This document shows positions 45,286-53,896 of a stretch of 64,000 bases of DNA, one piece after another (the stretch's first letter is position 1; the number at the start of each line of letters is the position of its first letter). A program made the translations under genes and the position numbers. The DNA comes from Acinetobacter shaoyimingii. GTDB taxonomy: Bacteria; Pseudomonadota; Gammaproteobacteria; Pseudomonadales; Moraxellaceae. The DNA lies in contig NZ_CP049801.1 in assembly GCF_011578045.1 (NCBI RefSeq), forward strand, positions 1,798,001 to 1,862,000. Reading direction: 5' to 3'. The notes under the pieces are model-generated. The model did no database searches, had not been told where the DNA came from, and was given only the letters and a program-made list of their open reading frames with translations.

Positions 45286-45885
45286 TTAAAGTAATCCTGT
45301 ATCTTTAAATAATTGCATATAGGCTTCGGCTTTCTTTTCAACAGCCAAAGGATAAGCCCGTGAAGTAGAAGGCATCCGATACAGCTTTAAATCTCGCTGA
45401 GCATAGTGAGTTTCTGAAAATTGGCCAATGATTGGTTTTATGGTACCTTCAGGCATTGAAAGCATTAATGTCTCTGTGGCTTTATCACCTGTGGTTACAA
45501 TGGCTTGGCATTGTGGAATTTGATTGAGTAATAATTCTATGTTGGTCGTTTGATGAATCTTTAAAAATTTATCCGATGCATTGCCTGCTAAACGGATCAC
45601 TTGTTCTGCTGTATCAAAAATAGCTATACCTTTTTCATTTAAAAAATCAAAAATCATTTGTTCTTTAAAGGTTTTATTTTCTGTATCAATAAAATGATTT
45701 TTGTCATTAAAAAAACACAAACCAAAAATTTTCCACATATCATTTTGAAAATTTGGATAGTAAAAATCCATTTTCCAGCGTTTTTTGGGTGGTGGAAAAC
45801 TGCCTAACATTAAAAGTTTGGCATTTTTTGGCAAAAATGGTTTGAGTGGATGAGTTTCAATTTTATTTTCCAATTCTGACATCAA
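45286..45885 (-). CDS. Uracil-DNA glycosylase superfamily protein
   Basis: A ~199-residue protein with the pattern of the UDG-like superfamily: LMLGSFPPPKKRWKMDFYYPN near the N-terminus (the GxxPxxxD/N-like loop, with FYYPNFQNDMWKIFG), and PSTSRAYPLAVEKK near the C-terminus in the position of the second active-site loop. Closest in style to single-domain proteins annotated as 'uracil-DNA glycosylase family'. Activity on uracil is not certain because the loops differ from classical Ung. ATGs at 45885 and 45882 are both usable. It is next to, but not overlapping, an SGNH hydrolase on the same strand. Confidence 0.72.
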   Translation of the reverse strand: MMSELENKIETHPLKPFLPKNAKLLMLGSFPPPKKRWKMDFYYPNFQNDMWKIFGLCFFNDKNHFIDTENKTFKEQMIFDFLNEKGIAIFDTAEQVIRLAGNASDKFLKIHQTTNIELLLNQIPQCQAIVTTGDKATETLMLSMPEGTIKPIIGQFSETHYAQRDLKLYRMPSTSRAYPLAVEKKAEAYMQLFKDTGLL

Positions 45886-45919
45886 GATTACTCAATAATT
45901 TTGTATCGCTATGAATCAA

Positions 45920-46639
45920 TCATTCATCTTTAAAGTGTTTTAAAATGATATCTGCCAATTCTTGAGCCCATACTGCATAAATTTCTTTGCTCGGATGAAA
46001 GCCATCTTCAGCCATGTCCAGATTAAGTTCTTGGTACTTGGCAATGTCGAATGGGATGTATCGGATAGTTGCATGCTGGGCAATAAAATATTTAAGCTGC
46101 TGATTCATTTGTTTTGAATATTGTCCAAACAACCAGGCCAATGGATTGGGTAAAGCTGGAAATAAATGCATTGGAGGAACACCCGAAGCTAAAATCAATT
46201 TTGGCTGAAACTTTGCTTGAATGACATCATAAATTGCGTACTGTTTTCTAATCCATTTTTTTGCAGAGCTGAGCTGTGTGACATCATTTACACCAATTGA
46301 AGTAATGACCACATCATATTGTTTTGGCTCAATGCTTTGAATCGCATGATAAATTTTAGTTGAATCATCTCCTGTTTTTGCATGTAATCGCCACGATATA
46401 GAAAAATGATCCCGTAAAGCATTAAGCAACGCACCAGATAATGCATGCTGTTGTTCTGACACTCCAACGCCAGCAGCGGCTGAGTCACCAACGATTAAAA
46501 TAGATATTGTATCGCCCTGACCTACTTGTCCATGCCGTTCACCTTGTGGTTCAGGTAATCTTGGAGTGTTTTTTTTGACTTTATAGCCTTGCACAATCAA
46601 AGCAGGCAGTAAGGCAACGGTCGATATTTTTAACCACAT
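45920..46639 (-). CDS. SGNH/GDSL-type hydrolase, membrane-anchored
   Basis: About 239 residues with an N-terminal hydrophobic anchor or signal (MWLKISTVALLPALIVQGY). Block I is ILIVGDSAAAGVGVSEQQ (Ser near residue 52), VVITSIGVNDVTQL gives the Asn block, and DGFHPSKEIYAVWAQEL carries the catalytic Asp and His. All catalytic residues are visible. Substrate may be a lipid or acyl ester. I chose the ATG at 46639; the TTG at 46645 is unlikely. A 34-base gap separates it from the UDG-like gene, so the pair may be one transcript. Confidence 0.82.
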   Translation of the reverse strand: MWLKISTVALLPALIVQGYKVKKNTPRLPEPQGERHGQVGQGDTISILIVGDSAAAGVGVSEQQHALSGALLNALRDHFSISWRLHAKTGDDSTKIYHAIQSIEPKQYDVVITSIGVNDVTQLSSAKKWIRKQYAIYDVIQAKFQPKLILASGVPPMHLFPALPNPLAWLFGQYSKQMNQQLKYFIAQHATIRYIPFDIAKYQELNLDMAEDGFHPSKEIYAVWAQELADIILKHFKDE

Positions 46640-46745
46640 GAGCAATTCAGATGTAAAAAACAGGTCGCCATAAAGTGTATAAGATCATTCGTATAAATAC
46701 ATTCTTTTTAAGCAGAGTTTGTGTGGATGAGTAGATTATTTTAAT

Positions 46746-46764
46746 TAGAATGATTATCATTTAT
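46746..46764. promoter_or_regulatory. Fur box upstream of the esterase gene
   Basis: TAGAATGATTATCATTTAT carries the 6-1-6 inverted repeat AATGAT-T-ATCATT that forms the core of Fur sites. It lies about 25-40 bases before the start of the enterochelin-esterase-like gene. Confidence 0.72.
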
Positions 46765-46786
46765 AAAACTTATAATGTGATTTGTG

Positions 46787-48316
46787 ATGATGATTGTGAA
46801 AAAACTCTGTTTAACACTGTTGTTCAGCGGTCTATATAGTCCGTCACTCATTGCTGTTGCTGATACTTCATTGAAACAGTTGAGCCCGAATAATCAAAAG
46901 AAAATATTAGACCCAATCTATCAGTCCTCAGATTTATCCACCCAAAGTCCAATTCTAAATCACGTCGCAAAAAAGAAACCACTTCAAACTTCAGATCAAT
47001 CATCTAAAGCACAAAACATCAAAAGCCACGCACGCCCATGTGAAGACGTTCAACCTGAAAGTACTTTACTGCGTAGCTTACAACTGGATTTAAAATCGCA
47101 ATCTAAAACAGAACTGCGTCAACAACGTATTGAACAGTTTTGGCAAACCGTTCAACAACAGGGTACACCTTATGTTGAAAAGATCGATGCTGAAAAAAGT
47201 CGAATAATTTTTTTATGGAATGGGCCAGAACATAATGTGCGTTTGATTGGTGGACCGAGTAATGATCATGAATGGCTGACGCGTCTTGCAGGTACAAATA
47301 TTTGGTTTAAAGAAGCGATTGTGAAAAATCAGTTTATGGGAAGTTATAGTTATGCTGTAAACGTTCCTTTAGTGGATGATTTTCTGACCCACTATTGTCC
47401 ACATTTAAATCCAAACTTAAAGGAATCTCGACCACAGCGCCGTGCAGTCTTAAAAGTCAATAAACTTGATCCTTATAATCCACGCCGTTTTTTCAATAAC
47501 TCACCGAATCAAAGCGCTCTTCGCAATGAAAATATTGTGATTTTAGCGAAATCCCCTGCGTTTATTGACCCTTCACAATTTCCAAATCATAAGCAACCTG
47601 AACTTAAAACATATCGTTTTGAAAGTAAAATATTGAATAATAGTCGTGTTATACAGATTTATCAGTCAAAAAAAATTAAGAAAAACCAAAACTATATAAC
47701 GGCAATTTTCTTTGATGGTCAGCATTATGCTGAATTACTCAATGTGCCTAAAGCCTTAGATATCTTAGTTGAACAAGGCAAACTCCCCCCGATTCAAGCG
47801 GTGTTTCTCTCTCCACCCAATGAACAGATTCGACCGCAAGAACTCACACCCAACCGTGAGTTTTCCAAATTTTTCAGTCAGGAATTTCTGTCTTGGTTGG
47901 ATAAAAAATTGCCAAATAAACGTCATAAAAATAAAACCGTATTATTGGGTTCAAGTTTAGGTGGTCTAAGCTCAGCATATTTAGCACTTGAGAATCCTAA
48001 ACACATTAGCCATGTTGTACCTTTATCTGGATCGTTTTGGTGGCAAGAACATTCATCTGACTTACCGAATGGTATGAGTAAAATTATTCGTGAAAAGCAA
48101 AAACAACCTAAACAAGCGTGGTATATCACTGCAAACAGTTATGAATCTTCACGAAATAACAATGAACTCAGTATTTTAGAGACAACACCGATTGTAGCTC
48201 AAGATTTACGAGAAAAAGGTCATGATGTCGAATACAAAAACTATGTTGGTGGCCATTCTTATGCAATCTGGCAAGGGATTTTACAAGATGCGCTATTGCA
48301 TTTTTTTCAGGACTGA
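46787..48316 (+). CDS. Exported enterochelin esterase-like protein (Fes family)
   Basis: About 509 residues. A signal peptide (VKKLCLTLLFSGLYSPSLIAVA) and a ~80-residue low-complexity lead come first. The Fes N-terminal domain follows (IIFLWNGPEHNVRLIGGPSND and WFKEAIVKNQFMGSYSYAVNV), then an esterase-D domain with nucleophile elbow VLLGSSLGGLSSAYLAL near residue 388 and a C-terminal GGHSYAIWQ His. Family knowledge: Fes enzymes cut catecholate siderophores to free iron. Export suggests a periplasmic enzyme like PfeE or IroE. I use the ATG at 46787; a GTG at 46784 is also in frame. A Fur box lies just upstream. No siderophore synthesis genes are present, so it may serve xenosiderophores. Confidence 0.85.
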   Translation: MMIVKKLCLTLLFSGLYSPSLIAVADTSLKQLSPNNQKKILDPIYQSSDLSTQSPILNHVAKKKPLQTSDQSSKAQNIKSHARPCEDVQPESTLLRSLQLDLKSQSKTELRQQRIEQFWQTVQQQGTPYVEKIDAEKSRIIFLWNGPEHNVRLIGGPSNDHEWLTRLAGTNIWFKEAIVKNQFMGSYSYAVNVPLVDDFLTHYCPHLNPNLKESRPQRRAVLKVNKLDPYNPRRFFNNSPNQSALRNENIVILAKSPAFIDPSQFPNHKQPELKTYRFESKILNNSRVIQIYQSKKIKKNQNYITAIFFDGQHYAELLNVPKALDILVEQGKLPPIQAVFLSPPNEQIRPQELTPNREFSKFFSQEFLSWLDKKLPNKRHKNKTVLLGSSLGGLSSAYLALENPKHISHVVPLSGSFWWQEHSSDLPNGMSKIIREKQKQPKQAWYITANSYESSRNNNELSILETTPIVAQDLREKGHDVEYKNYVGGHSYAIWQGILQDALLHFFQD

Positions 48317-48353
48317 GTCAAATTATTTAAAGTTAAAATTTTAATGAAATATC

Positions 48354-49136
48354 ATGGATTTAATGATGAAAATAAATACTCTGCTTCAAACCTCAGCGCT
48401 CGCTTTAGCAACAATGACTTATAATATAAGTAGTTATGCAGACGATTTAACTACAGCACAAAAAAAATCCGTTTCAGAATTAATCCAAATATTTAAAAAA
48501 AATGATGTTTCAATGATTGCACAAAAAATTGAATATCCACTTCTACGTGAGGCACCGATTCCCAACGTTAAAAACTCGATAGATCTGAAATCTCGTTATG
48601 ATGAAGTTTTTGATAGCAAACTCATTAAACGTATTGCTTCATCTAATATCAATCAATGGTCGAGCATGGGCTGGCGAGGCATTATGCTCAATGATGGTGA
48701 GATTTGGTTTGATGGAGAAAAAATTACCGCAGTGAATTATAGTAGTCCTGCAGAAAAACAACGTAGACAACAACTGATTACTGAGAAAAAAACAGGTCTC
48801 CATGCCAGTTTAAAAGCTTTCAAAACACCAAAGCTCGTTTTCCAAACATCGAAACATTTGGTTCGCATTGATGAATTAAATAATGGGAAATATCGTTATG
48901 CTGCGTGGAAAGCGAATCAATCTCAGTCGTCACAGCCGGATTTAATTCTGGTCAATGGAAAGGTTAAATCTGAGGGTTCTGGTGGTAATCACAGCTATAT
49001 TTTTAAACGTGGACATTACACTTATACTGTCTATCGTAATCTTATAGGCTCAGATGACACGCCAGATGTTTTACTCGAAGTGAAACAAAATGCCAAAGTG
49101 ATTTTGGAACAAAACGGAAAATTAATCAAAGATTGA
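48354..49136 (+). CDS. Exported protein of unknown function next to the esterase
   Basis: A 260-residue protein with a signal peptide (LLQTSALALATMTYNISSYA, cleaved before DDLTT). I recognise no domain. The mature part has one ~100-residue segment around IMLNDGEIWFDGEKITAVNY and a C-terminal basic/aromatic segment (GNHSYIFKRGHYTYTVYRNLIG). It starts 38 bases after the esterase gene, so co-transcription from the Fur-controlled promoter is likely. I infer a periplasmic role with the esterase but cannot name it. ATGs at 48354 and 48363 or 48366 are possible. Confidence 0.7.
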   Translation: MDLMMKINTLLQTSALALATMTYNISSYADDLTTAQKKSVSELIQIFKKNDVSMIAQKIEYPLLREAPIPNVKNSIDLKSRYDEVFDSKLIKRIASSNINQWSSMGWRGIMLNDGEIWFDGEKITAVNYSSPAEKQRRQQLITEKKTGLHASLKAFKTPKLVFQTSKHLVRIDELNNGKYRYAAWKANQSQSSQPDLILVNGKVKSEGSGGNHSYIFKRGHYTYTVYRNLIGSDDTPDVLLEVKQNAKVILEQNGKLIKD

Positions 49137-49374
49137 GCATTTTGAACTTTATGTACTGATATTAAAATTTAATCAACGAAAACAAGAGGGAAAAGAATCG
49201 AAAATCTTTACCCTCTAAAATAAAAAAATCGATTGAAAATCATAGGATGTGACATTCTTCAATGCATTCTTCAATCAAATTTATGGCTGGTTGGAGGTAT
49301 TCTCATTTATGTTTCTGTACCAATAGTAAAATTCAAACTATTCATAGCTTACTATTTATATATTTAGTATTGCT

Positions 49375-49737
49375 CTACATATTTAACCACCAACGATAAA
49401 TAAAATTTAAGGCAATACAAAACAAGAACGTGCCTAATGCATCCCAAAATAATAAATATGCTTTATCGTGTTTTTTATACAAATACGCATTAAACCCGCC
49501 GATTAAAATCACCAGTCCATACATGATCATGAGTTCAAATGGTAGATCGAACCAACATTGTTGAGATAAACATTGATCCTGAAAAAAATACAGATAAACA
49601 AATCGGGCAAGTAGCACCATAAAAGCACTGATTAAAATGCCGAATAAAATAAATATAATCATGATGTTAATCTTATTTTGTTTGGGTTTTTTGTGATGTT
49701 TTAATGATACATGATGGTTGAATTTTTGTCTTTCCAA
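49375..49737 (-). CDS. Small membrane protein of unknown function
   Basis: A 120-residue protein with a short basic N-terminus (MERQKFNHHVSLKHHKKPKQ) followed by about three hydrophobic helices (IMIIFILFGILISAFMVLLAR; FELMIMYGLVILIGGFNAYLY; LLFWDALGTFLFCIALNFIYR in parts). A Cys-x5-Cys pair (QCLSQQCWF) sits in the first external loop. No family is recognised. It stands alone between the exported unknown gene and the SDR gene. Confidence 0.6.
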   Translation of the reverse strand: MERQKFNHHVSLKHHKKPKQNKINIMIIFILFGILISAFMVLLARFVYLYFFQDQCLSQQCWFDLPFELMIMYGLVILIGGFNAYLYKKHDKAYLLFWDALGTFLFCIALNFIYRWWLNM

Positions 49738-49867
49738 ATTAAAAAAATAGCCCCCGATCTGAAAGCTATTTTATGTATTTAGATAAAAATATTTTCTTTA
49801 ATGAATTCACCTTGCATCTTAAGCTTTAATTTTCATATCTTCTGACGAATATAAATATCATTCATCT

Positions 49868-50614
49868 TTATCCACTTAATTTATTGACCCATTTTAATGG
49901 TAAAACTCGCATTGCAAAACCGATGGGTAACCATGGCCATTTAGGAATATAAGCTTTAGCTGGAGCTTTTTCTATTTCAGCCACCAAAAGTCTTGAGCCT
50001 GTTTTTTCATCAATTTCAAAAGGTAATTTTTGTGCGCCTTCATTAATTTCCGTACGAATGTATCCAGGGAATATGGTGGTGACTTGAATAGGTGTATTGA
50101 GTAATTCTGCACGTATACCTTCTGCCAAAGCCGCAACTCCCGCTTTACTCGCACCATAAGCCGTTAAATGCTTCGGCATACCTCTTAAAGCGCTGATAGA
50201 AGAAATGACCACCAAATGCCCTGCATTCTGTTCTCGGAAAATTTCAACTGCTGCCTCACATTGCGCCAATGCTGAAATAAAATTGGTTTCTACTGTGCTA
50301 CGATTAATTTCAAATTTGCCCTTCCCAATACGACGTCCGTCTCCAACACCGGCATTGACAATTATTCGATCCAATGTGCCAAATTCAGATTTAAAAGCGT
50401 TAAAAACCTCAAACACTTGGTCGTATTGAGTGACATCTAAAATTTTCGCAATCACTTGGATGCCATATTGTTGTTCAAGTTCTTGTTTTAGACTTTGCAA
50501 ACGTTCTACACGACGAGCACATATTGCTAAGTTATAACCTTTTTTGGCAAATTCACGTGCCATACCAGCACCAATGCCTGAACTTGCACCGGTAATTAAT
50601 ATTGTCTTCGCCAT
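49868..50614 (-). CDS. Short-chain dehydrogenase/reductase
   Basis: A 248-residue classical SDR. The cofactor motif TGASSGIGAGMAREFAKKGY is at residues ~7-26, NAG appears in IVNAGVGDG, the catalytic Ser is in VVISSISALRG, and Tyr/Lys are in TAYGASKAG near residue 151. A hydrophobic C-terminus (WLPIGFAMRVLPLKWVN) may associate with membrane. It is the last gene of a minus-strand group with a histidine phosphatase, an APH-like kinase and an acyl-CoA dehydrogenase. This grouping suggests oxidation of a hydroxyacyl substrate. Confidence 0.9.
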   Translation of the reverse strand: MAKTILITGASSGIGAGMAREFAKKGYNLAICARRVERLQSLKQELEQQYGIQVIAKILDVTQYDQVFEVFNAFKSEFGTLDRIIVNAGVGDGRRIGKGKFEINRSTVETNFISALAQCEAAVEIFREQNAGHLVVISSISALRGMPKHLTAYGASKAGVAALAEGIRAELLNTPIQVTTIFPGYIRTEINEGAQKLPFEIDEKTGSRLLVAEIEKAPAKAYIPKWPWLPIGFAMRVLPLKWVNKLSG

Positions 50615-50669
50615 TGCATATTCCTTTATTTATTCTAAATCTATGTGGTTTAAATTGATGTTATGAGCA

Positions 50670-51368
50670 TTAAAGCCATGTCAATAAATCTGGACGCTCA
50701 GCTTTTATAAAATGATGTTCATTTAAACTCAATAATTGTGGTTCTGTACCTACCAAACGTAAAGTGGTAAGACTGGTATTGGTGATTGCCCAATTTAAAG
50801 CAAAGGTGCGATTGACGCTAAGTTCCAGTAACTTTCCTGCCAATACCGAAATCACCCCGCCTGAGGTAAACACCACAGCATAACGAGGTTTGGTTTGAGC
50901 TAAAATTTCACATAAATCAGTTAAAGCATTTTCTACACGCGCTTTAAACTGTGGCCAAGATTCTTCATATTCATGATGAAATTCACCCCCAGTCCAACGT
51001 TGCATCGCACCTTCAAAAATTTCAGCCAAATATGCCCGTGGGCTTTCATACTTAGACACTTCTTGTTTTAACAAATGCGGCGCTTTAAAGCGCTCATCAT
51101 ATTGTTCAAAGACTTGTTGATGATTAAATTCATTCCAAGCATCGTTGGTGAGCAATTCACATTCAGGAAAACATTCGGCAAGTGCTAATTTGGCAGTTTG
51201 CTGATGACGTTGCATGGAACCTGCAACAACATAGGGTGCTTCTTTTAAAATTTTATCGAAGTATTGCCCCAAGAGTTTGGCTTGTAATTCTCCGTTAGAT
51301 GAAAGTTTGTCATAACTTTCTGCACCAAAAGATGCCTGACCATGTCGGACTAGGTAAATGGTCGTCAT
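50670..51368 (-). CDS. Histidine phosphatase family protein
   Basis: A 232-residue phosphoglycerate-mutase-like phosphatase. The catalytic motif is YLVRHGQASFG (His9), a second Arg/His region is GSMQRHQQTAKLA, and VVFTSGGVISVLAG corresponds to the C-terminal His block but shows Ser-Gly-Gly where many members have His-Gly. That makes phosphatase activity less certain. Its ATG overlaps the stop of the kinase gene by 4 bases (ATGA), so they are translated together. A role in removing phosphate from a phosphoacyl intermediate is possible. Confidence 0.85.
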   Translation of the reverse strand: MTTIYLVRHGQASFGAESYDKLSSNGELQAKLLGQYFDKILKEAPYVVAGSMQRHQQTAKLALAECFPECELLTNDAWNEFNHQQVFEQYDERFKAPHLLKQEVSKYESPRAYLAEIFEGAMQRWTGGEFHHEYEESWPQFKARVENALTDLCEILAQTKPRYAVVFTSGGVISVLAGKLLELSVNRTFALNWAITNTSLTTLRLVGTEPQLLSLNEHHFIKAERPDLLTWL

Positions 51369-52486
51369 TTTGGCATCAACTCCTTAAATTTAGCGATATA
51401 TTTTTGAGCTAACTCATTGGCTTCTAGCTTATGCAATCCAATCAATTTTAAAGCACGAATATGTAAAGCGTGAATCACAATCCAGAAATCTTTAAATGCA
51501 GGATTGGTGGTTTGCTTGTGGTAATACCGATAATAAATTTGCTGTGCAATCACTGCTAAGCGGAAAATACCAAACACTTCATAGAAGGTCCAATTATCTG
51601 TTTGAAGTCCTGTTTTCTTTAAATAATATTCAACTACTTCTTTACGACTAAACATGCCTTTTAAATGCGTTGGTTGACGCCGTGTTGATTTAAAAATTTG
51701 ATTATCAGTATCTTCCACCCAATACGCCAAGGCGGAACCTAAATCCATAAGTGGATCACCCAAAGTTGCCATTTCCCAATCCAAAACACCAATCACTTGC
51801 GTTGGATTGTTCGGATCTAAAATAATATTGTCAAAACGCCAATCATTGTGAATTACACAGGTTTTAGAATCTTCAGGAATATTGTCTAATAACCAATGAC
51901 GCACAAATTTAAATGATGGCACGTTCATGGTATGGGCTTTTTCATAGCGACTGTCCCAACCTTCAACCTGACGACGACAATATCCGTCACCCTTTCCTAT
52001 TTTTTCTAATTTGGTTCCTTCATAGGGAATCTGATGAAGTTCAATCAATTTATCTAAAACATTGATACAAAGCTCACGGACTTCTGCTTCACCAAATTTT
52101 AACTCTGGTGGAAGTTTTGCACGCGGAATAATGCCTTCAATGCGCTTCATCACATAAAAATCACAACCAATGACAGATTCATCCTGACAAAGTGCGACCA
52201 TTTCAGGAACAACAGGATAAAACTCTGCTAAATAATTTTGCACCTGAAACTCACGTGCCATGTCATGTGCAGATTTGGCTTTTGTGCCTTTGGGAGGTCG
52301 TCTTAAAATTAAGTCATCATTTAAATACTTTAAACGATACGTCCAGTTGGATGCTCCGCCAGAATATTGAGTGACTTCTACAGGACCCTCAATTTCGCAT
52401 CCATTTTCAACCAACCAATTTCCTACTGCTCGGACATCCAGCTCTTCACCCTCTCGAACTTGACCCCCCATATCAATCACTGACAT
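51365..52486 (-). CDS. APH-like phosphotransferase (ACAD10/11 kinase type)
   Basis: A 373-residue protein with the aminoglycoside-phosphotransferase kinase fold. N-lobe: VEVTQYSGGASNWTYRLKYL and DLILRRPPKGTKAKSAHDMAREF (part). The catalytic loop CVIHNDWRFDNIILDPNNP near residue 210 has the H-x-D-x4-N pattern, and the metal-binding GVLDWEMATLGDPLMDLG is near 230. This is the class fused or paired with acyl-CoA dehydrogenases in ACAD10/ACAD11 and found as LvaA in levulinate catabolism, where it phosphorylates a 4-hydroxyacyl-CoA. Here it lies 78 bases after an acyl-CoA dehydrogenase gene. Antibiotic resistance is not suggested. Confidence 0.88.
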   Translation of the reverse strand: MSVIDMGGQVREGEELDVRAVGNWLVENGCEIEGPVEVTQYSGGASNWTYRLKYLNDDLILRRPPKGTKAKSAHDMAREFQVQNYLAEFYPVVPEMVALCQDESVIGCDFYVMKRIEGIIPRAKLPPELKFGEAEVRELCINVLDKLIELHQIPYEGTKLEKIGKGDGYCRRQVEGWDSRYEKAHTMNVPSFKFVRHWLLDNIPEDSKTCVIHNDWRFDNIILDPNNPTQVIGVLDWEMATLGDPLMDLGSALAYWVEDTDNQIFKSTRRQPTHLKGMFSRKEVVEYYLKKTGLQTDNWTFYEVFGIFRLAVIAQQIYYRYYHKQTTNPAFKDFWIVIHALHIRALKLIGLHKLEANELAQKYIAKFKELMPK

Positions 52487-52564
52487 GTTGTTTTCCTTTA
52501 TTCAATCTAAATCACTTAAAATTATCTAATATGAGTTCAATATGTATACATAGCACACATTACA

Positions 52565-53803
52565 TTATTTACGCCGAGAACTATAACCACGTTTTGCCAA
52601 TTCAAGTTTAGCAATCATACCTTTATGTACTTCATCAGGACCATCGGCTAAACGAAGTGCCCTGGCTTGAGCAAAAAAACCAGTCAATGGAGTATCACGT
52701 GAAAGTCCTGCACCACCATGAATTTGAATAGCCATATCGACAACTTGCTGTAAAACATTCGGTGCAACCACTTTAATGGCTGAGATTTCGGTTAATGCTG
52801 CCATATTTCCTAAAGTATCCATTTTATAAGCAGCATACAAGGTCAAAAGGCGTGCTTGATCAATGGCGACACGCGCCTCTGCCACACGTTCCAAATTTCC
52901 ACCCAGTTTTAAGATTTCTTTGCCAAAAGCTTGTCTAGACATACCACGGTCAATCATCATCTCTAATGATTTTTCTGCAGCACCAATACACCGCATACAA
53001 TGATGAATACGACCTGGACCTAAACGACCTTGTGCAATTTCAAAGCCTTGACCAGCACCACCTATAAAGTGATCAATGGGTAAACGTACATCATTAAAAC
53101 TGATTTCGCCGTGTCCATGTGGAGCATCATAATCACCAAAAACAGGGAGCATTCTTTCAATGTTGACTCCTGCAGTATCTACAGGAACCAAGACCATAGA
53201 GTGTTGATGATGGCGGTCTTTATTTTCATTTGGCGTGTGTGCCATAAAAATAATAATTTTGGCATTCGGATCTCCCAAACCTGAAGACCACCACTTACGT
53301 CCGTTCAATACAATTTCATTGCCTTCAACAACCGCAGTGGCTTGCATATTGGTTGCATCACTGGAAGCAACTTCAGGTTCGGTCATACAAAAGACCGAAC
53401 GAATTTTTCCATCTAAAAGTGGCAATAACCATTGCTTTTTTTGCTGTTCAGAACCATAACGCCAAAGCACTTCCATATTGCCACTGTCTGGTGCATTACA
53501 GTTAAAAACTATCGGTGCTAGAAGACTGCGACCTGAAAGTTCAGCAATATGTGCATATTCTTGTACTGACAATCCTTGTCCTAGGACTGGATCGGGTAAA
53601 AACATATTCCAAAGATTGGCTTGTTTGGCTTTGTTTTTTAATGTTTCAAGTTGTGCTGGCCATTGCCATTTGGTCCAATCCGCACCTTGATTTAAATCGT
53701 GGACTTGATTCCAGAACGCTTGTTCAATGGGTTCAATTTCATTTTGAATAAATGCTTTAGTTTTAGACACGTATTCTTGAGCGCGTGGCGACAGTTCAAA
53801 CAT
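52565..53803 (-). CDS. Acyl-CoA dehydrogenase family protein (ACAD10/11-like)
   Basis: A 412-residue FAD enzyme. Acyl-CoA dehydrogenase blocks: VFCMTEPEVASSDATNMQATA, RKWWSSGLGDPNAKIIIFMA, GRLGPGRIHHCMRCIGAAEKSLEMM (part), AAYKMDTLG and IHGGAGLSRDTPLTGFFAQARALRLADGPDEVHK (parts). The whole fits the ACAD10/11 subgroup. The first gene of the minus-strand set, it faces a LysR gene 93 bases away. With the kinase next door it may act on phosphorylated 4-hydroxyacyl-CoA rather than carry out ordinary beta-oxidation. Confidence 0.9.
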   Translation of the reverse strand: MFELSPRAQEYVSKTKAFIQNEIEPIEQAFWNQVHDLNQGADWTKWQWPAQLETLKNKAKQANLWNMFLPDPVLGQGLSVQEYAHIAELSGRSLLAPIVFNCNAPDSGNMEVLWRYGSEQQKKQWLLPLLDGKIRSVFCMTEPEVASSDATNMQATAVVEGNEIVLNGRKWWSSGLGDPNAKIIIFMAHTPNENKDRHHQHSMVLVPVDTAGVNIERMLPVFGDYDAPHGHGEISFNDVRLPIDHFIGGAGQGFEIAQGRLGPGRIHHCMRCIGAAEKSLEMMIDRGMSRQAFGKEILKLGGNLERVAEARVAIDQARLLTLYAAYKMDTLGNMAALTEISAIKVVAPNVLQQVVDMAIQIHGGAGLSRDTPLTGFFAQARALRLADGPDEVHKGMIAKLELAKRGYSSRRK

Positions 53804-53896
53804 GCTTTTAATCCTTAAATATTATTGTCCATGTGCTTTACAACACCTTAGTGCGAAAACTAATATGAATAAAATGATTTAAAACCATAGAACATC

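Noticed and set aside
49187-49218. Hairpin AGAGGG...CCCTCT as a terminator
   Set aside because: The stem has a mismatch and neither side has a proper T run, so I left it out of the feature list.
51365-52486. Aminoglycoside resistance gene
   Set aside because: The APH fold is of the ACAD10/11 type and lies in an acyl-CoA operon; no resistance subgroup signature seen.
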